From Lachnospira rogosae (GTDB taxonomy: Bacteria > Bacillota > Clostridia > Lachnospirales > Lachnospiraceae): a DNA stretch of 64,000 nucleotides. Shown piece by piece: positions 1-6,594 of this stretch (position 1 is the first letter of the stretch; each line of letters opens with the position of its first letter). The stretch is from contig NZ_JBBMER010000007.1 in NCBI RefSeq assembly GCF_040096455.1, forward strand, positions 1-64,000, given 5' to 3'. The notes below the pieces were generated by a model. That model ran no database searches, was not told the origin of the DNA, and was given only the letters and a program-made list of their open reading frames with translations. The translations under genes and the position numbers were made by a program.

Positions 1-131
1 AATGAATTATTGTACTCATCTCGAAATTCTAAAAAGAATTTTCAAGGTTGTCTTTCTGTTCAGTTATCAAAGTTCATTATCAAGAAGCGTTTGCTTCTTA
101 TCTGTTAGCAACCAGCGTTTCTCGCTGACAG
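1..131 (-). ncRNA. Probable 5' leader of an rRNA operon that lies beyond the left edge
   Basis: This stretch lies downstream of the strong promoter at 139-167 and contains no reading frame. Read on the minus strand it holds a short hairpin (CAGCG-agaaa-CGCTG) and then the phrases TGATAACTGAACAG and CCTTGAAAATTC. These resemble the antitermination/boxA-type leader that precedes 16S rRNA in clostridia. The 16S gene itself is not in the window, so the assignment is an inference from promoter strength and leader style. Confidence 0.5.
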
Positions 132-138
132 CTATGAT

Positions 139-167
139 AGAATAACATTTTGTTTGATGTTTGTCAA
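139..167 (-). promoter_or_regulatory. Sigma-A promoter, stable-RNA type
   Basis: On the minus strand there is a TTGACA -35 box (162-167), a 17-bp spacer and a TATTCT -10 box (139-144). Just upstream is an A/T tract (GTTTAAAAAACTTG) that looks like an UP element. A closely similar upstream tract precedes the tRNA-Ser promoter at 482-510, which suggests shared growth-rate control. Confidence 0.75.
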
Positions 168-308
168 CAAGTTTTTTAAACTTTTTAACTTTAGTTTCTA
201 TATTGTTGGTATTGTACTAACGTGTACTCACATTGTATCAGATGCCTTCAATATATAATCAATTATGTTATCCGTTCCATCACTAGCAGCTACCTGCAAG
301 CTTTGGCA

Positions 309-342
309 TAAAAAAACCATCTAAGTTATGATAGATGGTTTT
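309..342 (-). terminator. Intrinsic terminator of tRNA-Ser
   Basis: On the minus strand the tRNA 3' end is followed at once by an 11-bp stem (AAAACCATCTA / TAGATGGTTTT) with an 8-nt loop and a run of Ts. Confidence 0.85.
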
Positions 343-345
343 CAG

Positions 346-431
346 CGGAGAGGATGGGATTCGAACCCATGCGCCCGTGAAGACAAACGGTTTTCAAGAC
401 CGCCCCGTTATGACCACTTCGGTACCTCTCC
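346..431 (-). tRNA. tRNA-Ser (anticodon UGA)
   Basis: The minus strand folds as a long-variable-arm tRNA. The acceptor arm pairs GGAGAGG (425-431) with CCTCTCC (347-353). The anticodon stem GCGGT/ACCGT encloses the 7-nt loop CTTGAAA, so the anticodon is TGA, decoding UCA. The T arm contains GGGTTCGAATCCC. The discriminator is G at 346, and CCA is not encoded (CTG follows), so it must be added by CCA transferase. Promoter and terminator flank it as a monocistronic unit. Confidence 0.95.
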
Positions 432-481
432 ATATTCCACATATTCATCTGTGTTTTGTTCGTCTCGCTGACGACTTAGTT

Positions 482-510
482 ATATTATCATTCGTATTAT
501 GTTTTGTCAA
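482..510 (-). promoter_or_regulatory. Promoter of tRNA-Ser
   Basis: On the minus strand: TTGACA (505-510), 17-bp spacer, TAATAT (482-487). An A/T-rich tract (AGTTTAAAAAAGTTTG) lies directly upstream, like that of the promoter at 139-167. Confidence 0.8.
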
Positions 511-540
511 CACATTTTTCAAACTTTTTTAAACTTTTTT

Positions 541-843
541 ATGTTTTTCATCTTCAATACCATTTTACGAGCTTCAAAAGTGGCTATTTCACTGGGTTTC
601 AGACCAATATTTCCATTTCAGCTTTCCAATCTGTTTTCAGAGATACCAATGCAAAAAGACTGATAAAAATAATATAAATCTATATATCTGCTAAACACCT
701 TAAGGCAAATCCTGAAGGCAGGCTGGTGAAACAATATAAATCTATATATTATAATTAATATATAACACATAATAATCAATACATAATACTATACCACTAC
801 ATATTACCATATCACTACATATTGTCTGGCACAGGTAATTTGC
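541..843. other. Intergenic spacer, no gene seen
   Basis: AT-rich spacer between the tRNA-Ser promoter and the end of ispD. The only repeat I see is a 17-bp direct repeat, AATATAAATCTATATAT, at 671-687 and 733-749. The segment between the copies is richer in GC (AAGGCAAATCCTGAAGGC) but I could not match it to a known RNA. No convincing terminator for ispD was found. Confidence 0.5.
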
Positions 844-1581
844 CTATGCCTTTAAAAATATCCTTGCTATGTCCATATCTTCTGGCGTTGTTACTTTTAT
901 ATTCTTATAGTCTGCCATTGTCATTTTCACAGTCCTATCCATATAGTGCTCCACAACCATAGCATCATCTGTTATGTTGCCTGCTGTCGTATCATTATAC
1001 AGCCTTTCGTATGCTTCTTTTATAAGACCAGCTTCAAACACCTGTGGTGTCTGTATCTGCCACAGTGTGCTCCTATCTGGTGTATTAACAGACATTCCAG
1101 CTTTATCAGCCACCTTTATTGTATCTTTTACCGGTACTGCTGCCACACACGCTTTATATTCCATTACATCCTGCATACAATTATATATTATCTGTGCAGT
1201 TACGCAGGGTCTTGCCCCATCGTGGATAAATATATAGTCCTCGCCTGATAACCATTCTTCATCCCTTGATAACTGCCCAGCCCCACTGCTCATCAGTGTT
1301 TGAATAAGCTCAAGTCCTGAATGTACAGAGTCGTAGCGTTCTTTGCCGCCCAAGGCTATACCTGCTATCTTTTTATAGCCATTTTCTTTAACAAGGGCTT
1401 TCATATAACCTGTATAGTCTTGGGATGTGACAATTATTATAGCATCTATAAACGGACTTTTCTCAAATACATCAAGGCTGTAGCTTATCAAAGGCTTTCC
1501 ACCAACCACAAGGAACTGCTTTGGTATCTCACTATTCATTCTGGTTCCCTTACCACCAGCAAGAACTATAGCGCAATTCAT
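844..1581 (-). CDS. ispD: 2-C-methyl-D-erythritol 4-phosphate cytidylyltransferase
   Basis: Transfers CMP from CTP to MEP, the third step of the non-mevalonate isoprenoid pathway in the cytoplasm. The 245 residues match the family length. The CTP-binding loop AGGKGTRM is at residues 8-15, followed by PKQF (20-23). The GGKERYDSV stretch is near residue 80 and HDGARP at 120-125, all hallmarks of IspD. The ATG at 1581 has AGGAG upstream. It overlaps the tsaD stop by four bases (ATGA), so translation is probably coupled to tsaD, although the two functions are unrelated. Confidence 0.95.
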   Translation of the reverse strand: MNCAIVLAGGKGTRMNSEIPKQFLVVGGKPLISYSLDVFEKSPFIDAIIIVTSQDYTGYMKALVKENGYKKIAGIALGGKERYDSVHSGLELIQTLMSSGAGQLSRDEEWLSGEDYIFIHDGARPCVTAQIIYNCMQDVMEYKACVAAVPVKDTIKVADKAGMSVNTPDRSTLWQIQTPQVFEAGLIKEAYERLYNDTTAGNITDDAMVVEHYMDRTVKMTMADYKNIKVTTPEDMDIARIFLKA

Positions 1582-2609
1582 ATTCGTTCTCCTAATTTAA
1601 GGTTAGGTACTGCATTAAGGTCATATCCATGTCTTGTACCTGCCATATACTCATAATAAGCTGCACAACCAATCATAGCTGCGTTATCCGTACATAATAT
1701 TGGTGATGGTGAATAGAACTTGATATTGTTCTTATCGCACTCTTCTGATAATGCTTTTCTAAGTGCAGAATTAGACGCAACTCCTCCTGCTACTGCAAGC
1801 TGGTTCATTCCTGTTTCTTTAGCAAGACTGATTGCTCTTGTTACAAGTGCTTCTACAACAGCTTTCTGGAATGAAGCCGCCACATCTGCCCTGTTAATTG
1901 TCTCACCTTTCATCTCCGCTGAATTAATGTAATTTAACACTGACGATTTAATTCCACTGAACGAAAAATCATATGGTGCATCATCAACATGTGCTCTTGG
2001 GAATACTATAGCATCAGGATTGCCCTCTTTAGCTATTTTATCAATCTTTGGTCCGCCAGGATAGCCAAGCCCTATTGCTCTTGCAACCTTGTCAAATGCT
2101 TCTCCTGCCGCATCATCTCTTGTTCTTCCTATTATCTCGTATCTGCCATAATCAACAACCTTTACAAGATGTGTATGTCCGCCTGATACTACAAGTGCAA
2201 CAAATGGTGGTTTAAGCTCTTTATTCTCTATATAATTAGCCGCAATATGTCCTTCTATATGATGAACTCCTACCAATGGCTTGTCTGTTGCAAACGCTAT
2301 AGCTTTAGCTTCCGCCACACCTACAAGCAATGCACCAACAAGCCCCGGTCCATATGTTACTCCTATAGCTGTTATGTCATCTAATGTGACATCTGCTTCT
2401 TTAAGAGCTTCTCGTATTACCGGATTAATATTCTCTATATGCTTTCTTGATGCTATTTCAGGCACAACTCCACCATATTCAGTATGAATTGCTATCTGAG
2501 TATTTATTACATTTGATAATACTGTTCTTCCGTTCTTTACTACTGCCGCTGCAGTTTCATCACAAGAACTCTCTATTGCCAGTATCAGTACATCTTTCTC
2601 ATTTTTCAT
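1578..2609 (-). CDS. tsaD: tRNA N6-adenosine threonylcarbamoyltransferase
   Basis: Catalytic subunit of the t6A machinery. With TsaB and TsaE it transfers threonylcarbamoyl from TC-AMP to A37 of ANN-decoding tRNAs. The Kae1/Qri7 signature is clear: ESSCDET at residues 13-19, the metal-binding HIEGH near 117-121, and a VSGGHT loop. I start at the ATG at 2609 (343 aa) because AGAGGT sits 8 nt upstream. A longer frame opens with TTG at 2660 and has no good ribosome site. The stop overlaps the ispD start. The partner genes tsaB and tsaE are about 2 kb upstream in the same orientation. Confidence 0.95.
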   Translation of the reverse strand: MKNEKDVLILAIESSCDETAAAVVKNGRTVLSNVINTQIAIHTEYGGVVPEIASRKHIENINPVIREALKEADVTLDDITAIGVTYGPGLVGALLVGVAEAKAIAFATDKPLVGVHHIEGHIAANYIENKELKPPFVALVVSGGHTHLVKVVDYGRYEIIGRTRDDAAGEAFDKVARAIGLGYPGGPKIDKIAKEGNPDAIVFPRAHVDDAPYDFSFSGIKSSVLNYINSAEMKGETINRADVAASFQKAVVEALVTRAISLAKETGMNQLAVAGGVASNSALRKALSEECDKNNIKFYSPSPILCTDNAAMIGCAAYYEYMAGTRHGYDLNAVPNLKLGERI

Positions 2610-2690
2610 TGAATTACCTCTCATCTGCCCAAAAATACCTTCTATATATTGATTAATCAATAATTGAATCGTCCAAAATTCTGCTTATAA

Positions 2691-2791
2691 CCATTAAAAT
2701 TGAACTTAAATATATTAAAATCATACTCAATCCATTAAGATTATACCTAATTTATTAATTTCAAGCTTAATCCATTAAAGTCTAACTAAAA
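2691..2791. repeat. Degenerate 20-bp tandem array (five units)
   Basis: Five units of 20-21 bp run end to end: 2691-2711, 2712-2731, 2732-2751, 2752-2771 and 2772-2791. They share the pattern CCATTAARN...TAAT. The array fills most of the spacer between the stop of the upstream gene (2792) and the start of tsaD. The 20-bp period is not a multiple of three, and I see no reading frame. Confidence 0.7.
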
Positions 2792-3376
2792 TCAGCTTAA
2801 ATCCACTGAGTCCACTAATTCCCAGTAAAGTATCTTCCATTTACCTGAGTTATCTCTTCTAAGCGTGAATTTAGTGCCTGATGTTCTTAGCTGTGTGCCT
2901 TCACGAATATAGTATACAAGCTCTATAGAAGCATACTCTCTGTTGTTAAATTTGGTATATCTGGTATTATTAGCCGTCTGTATATTAAAACTGCTTATTT
3001 TGGCATTATTATTTCTGTAAATGCTTATATCTTCTTTTAAAGCACTTAAAAATTCATCTTCTGTCTGGGTATTCTTTAATTCGTCATCAAATAATATGCG
3101 TGCCTGTCTGCCAAGCTTTTCTATATTCTCTTCTGACACATCAGACTCATAATAAGCTTTTGTTATTCTTGCATACAATTTTACAACATCTCTTACTGAC
3201 TCTGGATAGTTATCTTCAATATTTCTGGATACAAGATATGACAACTCACTATTACTATCTGCAACAGACTCTGTTGCATCCTTATCTGCTGGTTTATTGG
3301 CAAGATAATAATAGTACGCAACACCCATAACCGCTAATACAATAATCGCAATTATCCATCTTAAATGTTTTTTCAT
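2792..3376 (-). CDS. Membrane-anchored extracytoplasmic protein of unknown function (possibly DUF6715)
   Basis: 194 residues. Residues 1-6 are basic and 7-25 form a single hydrophobic segment without a lipobox, so it is probably a type II membrane anchor with the rest outside the cell. The following 30 residues are rich in D/S/N/E (linker). The remainder is a mixed alpha/beta domain ending in a YYIREGT...GKWKILYWELV pattern like small NTF2/cystatin-fold domains. From memory it resembles lachnospiral DUF6715 proteins; this was not checked. It lies 3 nt downstream of rnz, so it belongs to the same operon. Function unknown. Confidence 0.7.
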   Translation of the reverse strand: MKKHLRWIIAIIVLAVMGVAYYYYLANKPADKDATESVADSNSELSYLVSRNIEDNYPESVRDVVKLYARITKAYYESDVSEENIEKLGRQARILFDDELKNTQTEDEFLSALKEDISIYRNNNAKISSFNIQTANNTRYTKFNNREYASIELVYYIREGTQLRTSGTKFTLRRDNSGKWKILYWELVDSVDLS

Positions 3377-3379
3377 AGG

Positions 3380-4294
3380 CTACTCCTCATCTTCAAACGT
3401 AAGTGTCACGCTCTGTCCATCTTTAGCCGCACATACATTTGAATATACAGACTTGATATTCTTTACATAATCTGACGGACGGACAAGCGATGGACTATAG
3501 TGTGTAAGCCACATTTCCTTAACTTCTGCTTTCCTTGCTATATCTGCCGCCTCATAAAATGTCATATGCTTATATTCCCTAGCCTTTGCCTCTTTATCTT
3601 TTTCTCCATACATACCTTCACATATGAATAAATCTGAACCTGCTGCATTATCTACTATTGACTGCACAGGTCTTGTATCAGTACAGTAAGTAAGCTTAAT
3701 ACCCTTTCTTGGTGCTCCCATAACCATATCCGGAGTATATGTAACCCCTTCCATAGTAACTTCTTCACCATGCTGTAACTTATTCCAGACCCTGCACGGA
3801 ATACCCAGCTCTTTCGCCTTATCAGCATTGAATTTGCCTATTCTCGGAATATTAATTGAGTATCCATAACAGGTAACTGCGTGGTTTACACGGAATGCAT
3901 CAATCTCATAGCCCTTGACTGATAAATGTTCCTGCTGCCCTGTCAGTTCTATCGTCTTTATTTCAAATGGAAGCTCCGGTGCAATAACTCTCAATGCTGA
4001 CACTACTCTGTTAAGTCCCTTAGGACCTACAAGCGTCAATGGCTCTTTCCTGTCAGAATTGCCTATTGTAAGCAGCAGACCCGGAAGTCCGCTTATATGG
4101 TCAGCGTGGTAATGTGTAAAGCATATAACATCTATCGGATTATAGCTCCATCCTTTTTCTTTGATAGCTATCTGTGTTCCCTCACCACAGTCTATTAAAA
4201 GACTGCTGCCGTTATAGCGTGTCATTAAAGATGTAAGCCATCTTCCAGGCAAAGGAAGCATTCCGCTTGTTCCTAATAAACATACATCTAACAT
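3380..4294 (-). CDS. rnz: Ribonuclease Z / MBL-fold tRNA 3' processing endonuclease
   Basis: Metallo-beta-lactamase fold hydrolase of the RNase Z type, which cuts pre-tRNA just after the discriminator so that CCA can be added. The zinc motif HYHADH is at residues 61-66, and the N-terminal LGTSGMLP loop is typical of the short form. About 304 aa. The ATG at 4294 has AAGGAG six bases upstream. An in-frame ATG 15 bases earlier lacks such a site. It follows rimI by 28 nt in the t6A/tRNA-maturation cluster. The tRNA-Ser in this window lacks an encoded CCA, so such an enzyme is needed. Confidence 0.88.
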   Translation of the reverse strand: MLDVCLLGTSGMLPLPGRWLTSLMTRYNGSSLLIDCGEGTQIAIKEKGWSYNPIDVICFTHYHADHISGLPGLLLTIGNSDRKEPLTLVGPKGLNRVVSALRVIAPELPFEIKTIELTGQQEHLSVKGYEIDAFRVNHAVTCYGYSINIPRIGKFNADKAKELGIPCRVWNKLQHGEEVTMEGVTYTPDMVMGAPRKGIKLTYCTDTRPVQSIVDNAAGSDLFICEGMYGEKDKEAKAREYKHMTFYEAADIARKAEVKEMWLTHYSPSLVRPSDYVKNIKSVYSNVCAAKDGQSVTLTFEDEE

Positions 4295-4322
4295 ATCGTC
4301 TCCTTCCATCTTGTTAATAATA

Positions 4323-4760
4323 TTATGATTTGGACATAACTATTGCATCTTCAACCGGCTTTTCATAAAATCTCTTTCTTACACCGATTGGAGAATAACC
4401 TAATTTCTCATAAAGCCTCTTGGCTGCTTCATTGCTCTGTCTTACTTCAAGAAAGAATACAGTCACATCTTTTAATCTTGCCCGTCTTTCAAGCTCCTTA
4501 AGAAGTGCTTCTGCAACACCACTTCTTCTATATGAAGGAGAAACCGCAATATTGGTTATGTTGCCCTCTCCTAACACAGTCCACATACCACAGTAACCTG
4601 CTATCTCTCCTGTACACTCACATACAAGATATACATTTTCTGGTGTATTAGCTGCATCTGCAAAGGATTTAGCCGACCACGGAAGGGAAAATATACTTTT
4701 TTCTATCTGTTCAACTGTTGAAATATCTCTGTCTTCCATTGGTCTTATATGATATTCCAT
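4323..4760 (-). CDS. rimI: Ribosomal protein S18-alanine N-acetyltransferase
   Basis: GNAT-fold acetyltransferase of 145 residues. The N-terminal MEYHIRPMEDRDI strand, the acetyl-CoA loop with VSPSYRRSGVAEALL near residues 76-90, and the C-terminal YEKLGYSPIG region are standard for RimI. The family acetylates the N-terminal alanine of S18. Its place directly after tsaB (2-nt gap) is the conserved Firmicutes order tsaE-tsaB-rimI. Substrate specificity is taken from the family, not shown here. Confidence 0.88.
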   Translation of the reverse strand: MEYHIRPMEDRDISTVEQIEKSIFSLPWSAKSFADAANTPENVYLVCECTGEIAGYCGMWTVLGEGNITNIAVSPSYRRSGVAEALLKELERRARLKDVTVFFLEVRQSNEAAKRLYEKLGYSPIGVRKRFYEKPVEDAIVMSKS

Positions 4761-4762
4761 AA

Positions 4763-5464
4763 TTATGCCCTCTTCCCACTATGTTCTCTTTCAGCCTGTG
4801 ATGGACGAAGATAATCTGGCTTTAACATATCTGATCCGATTGTCTTTCCCTCATTAGCCATATCAATAGCTGCAAGGGCAACCGATGAAGCCCTCTGTGT
4901 CCTTAAACCGGCTGGGCTGAATGTGTAATTGCAGGTAAGATTATCCTTAAAATAGTCCTTAGCTGCCGCTATTCCATCTCCAACGAACACAACCTTTTCC
5001 TTTACTTCATTAAGGATTCCTGCAAGCTCTCCATATGATATAAGGCACTGTTCGTGGACAGTTATAAGCTTTCCATTCTCAAAACGGTAAAGACCACTAT
5101 ACAGATGTGCCCTTCTTGCATCCATAACAGGACATATAATCCTGTCATCACCATAAAAGTTGTATGCCATAGCTTCAAGCGTAGGAACTGCCACCATTGG
5201 TTTATCAAGTGCAAGTGCAAGACCCTTCCCTGTTGCCGCACCAATTCTTAAACCCGTAAATGAACCCGGACCATTGGATACTGCAATTATATCGCAGTCC
5301 GCCGCATTATTTTCTGTCATACGGCATATTTCATCTATCATAGGAAGCAATGTCTGGGAATGTGTCTTTTTATAATTAATTGTATATTCTGCTATAAGCG
5401 TATCTTCCGTCATAATTGCAACAGAAGCTGTTACAGCAGAACTTTCAATTGCCAAAACCTTCAT
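4763..5464 (-). CDS. tsaB: t6A biosynthesis protein, dimerisation subunit
   Basis: Inactive Kae1-like paralogue (233 aa) that forms the TsaB-TsaD heterodimer. Residues 1-12 (MKVLAIESSAVT) and the central NGPGSFTGLRIG segment are diagnostic. The metal-binding HxxxH of TsaD is absent, as expected for TsaB. It begins one base after the tsaE stop and ends 2 nt before rimI, so the three are translated as a unit. TsaD is encoded downstream in the same direction, separated by rimI, rnz and a membrane protein gene. Confidence 0.92.
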   Translation of the reverse strand: MKVLAIESSAVTASVAIMTEDTLIAEYTINYKKTHSQTLLPMIDEICRMTENNAADCDIIAVSNGPGSFTGLRIGAATGKGLALALDKPMVAVPTLEAMAYNFYGDDRIICPVMDARRAHLYSGLYRFENGKLITVHEQCLISYGELAGILNEVKEKVVFVGDGIAAAKDYFKDNLTCNYTFSPAGLRTQRASSVALAAIDMANEGKTIGSDMLKPDYLRPSQAEREHSGKRA

Positions 5465-5465
5465 A

Positions 5466-5903
5466 CTAATCCTCCATTTCTTTAGTGGCTACTTCTACCT
5501 TTCTGTAATCAAAACCTTTTGATAAATCTTTACTTATTGAGATATATGTTGTATTGTCCGGAAACAGCTCATCTATAAGCTTTCCCCATTCAACAAGGCA
5601 CACTCCGTCTGAGTAAAAGTATTCTTCATATCCTATTTCGTCCATTTCTGACACATCACTTATTCTGTATACATCAAAATGGTATAATGGAATACGTCCT
5701 TGTGTATATTCCTGTACTATTGTGAAAGTCGGACTATTAATAGGTTCTTCTATTCCAAGGCCCTTGGCAAAGCCTTGTGTAAATACTGTCTTACCAACTC
5801 CAAGCTCGCCGTCAAGACAATATATATCTCCTGCCTTTGCCTCACAGCCAAGCTTATAGCCAAGTTCATATGTCTGCTTTGAATCAAATGTCTCTATTAT
5901 CAT
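5466..5903 (-). CDS. tsaE: t6A biosynthesis ATPase
   Basis: Small P-loop ATPase (145 aa) that drives turnover of the TsaBD complex. Walker A GELGVGKT is at residues 32-39, followed by the family motif SPTFTIVQEY and YHFDVYR. The ATG at 5903 is preceded by AAGGAATTAAAT. It is the first gene of the tight tsaE-tsaB-rimI-rnz run and follows a YcxB-like membrane protein gene by 12 nt. Confidence 0.93.
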   Translation of the reverse strand: MIIETFDSKQTYELGYKLGCEAKAGDIYCLDGELGVGKTVFTQGFAKGLGIEEPINSPTFTIVQEYTQGRIPLYHFDVYRISDVSEMDEIGYEEYFYSDGVCLVEWGKLIDELFPDNTTYISISKDLSKGFDYRKVEVATKEMED

Positions 5904-5915
5904 ATTTAATTCCTT

Positions 5916-6488
5916 TTATGCTACTTTATTCATTTTCTTAACATCAACTTTTATCTGGAATGGCTTCAGATGCTGCTGTGCCATTCTTATAAACTCATCT
6001 GCCCTGCCGTTAAAATCCCTTACAGGAATAATATTGGCATTGACTGTTGTCATATAAACATCGATATTAGCACCATCAAATTTAATCTTGTAAATCTTGT
6101 CCCAGCCAAGTGTTTCTGTTACATCATTAAGACTCACAGTTATGCCTTTATTATCTATTCTATAATGCACCTGCTCCTTAAATGTAACAACCTTTTCCAT
6201 CTGTCTTTTAGCCCTGTGCTTCATATCAACCGATGGGAACACAAGAAAGAATACACCAAACACACCTACCATAAGTGAATATGAAGCGTTAACCCTGCCT
6301 ATTGATATAACACAGAGAACTATCATTATCAGGGCCAGCATTATCTCTGCCATACCTGATATTGTGTGATACTTATGATAAAACTTAAATCTAAGTAAAT
6401 CCTTTTCTGTGACCTTGCTGTCAAATTCTATTACATTATTGTCTGCATTATTATCTTTTGCATTATCATTCATAATATTATCAGCCAT
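5916..6488 (-). CDS. YcxB-like membrane protein
   Basis: 190 residues from the ATG at 6488, which has AAGGAG 8 nt upstream. A longer frame starting at 6518 has no site of its own. The N-terminal 30 residues are D/N-rich. Two hydrophobic segments (about residues 45-64 and 68-85) are followed by a soluble domain with FKEQVHYRIDNKGI and LGWDKIYKI, the pattern of the YcxB-like (PF14317) C-terminal domain. Function unknown. A second YcxB-like gene is at 30626-31171. Position upstream of tsaE suggests cotranscription only. Confidence 0.75.
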   Translation of the reverse strand: MADNIMNDNAKDNNADNNVIEFDSKVTEKDLLRFKFYHKYHTISGMAEIMLALIMIVLCVISIGRVNASYSLMVGVFGVFFLVFPSVDMKHRAKRQMEKVVTFKEQVHYRIDNKGITVSLNDVTETLGWDKIYKIKFDGANIDVYMTTVNANIIPVRDFNGRADEFIRMAQQHLKPFQIKVDVKKMNKVA

Positions 6489-6594
6489 ACACCTTCTCCT
6501 TAACAAAACGCATTCCAATCATCTTAAATTTCAACCTGCCTATAAGCCTGTTTACGGCTTTCTGTATACTTTCTTTGCTGTCAGTGCAGGATAA

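Noticed and set aside
335..532. 65-codon plus-strand frame beginning MVFSGEDGIRTHA
   Set aside because: It is the antisense of the tRNA-Ser gene; such GEDGIRTHA peptides are well-known false annotations over tRNA-Ser.
690..740. Second c-di-GMP riboswitch (GGCAAA phrase)
   Set aside because: It lacks the GACGCAAAGC joint and any downstream gene on that strand.
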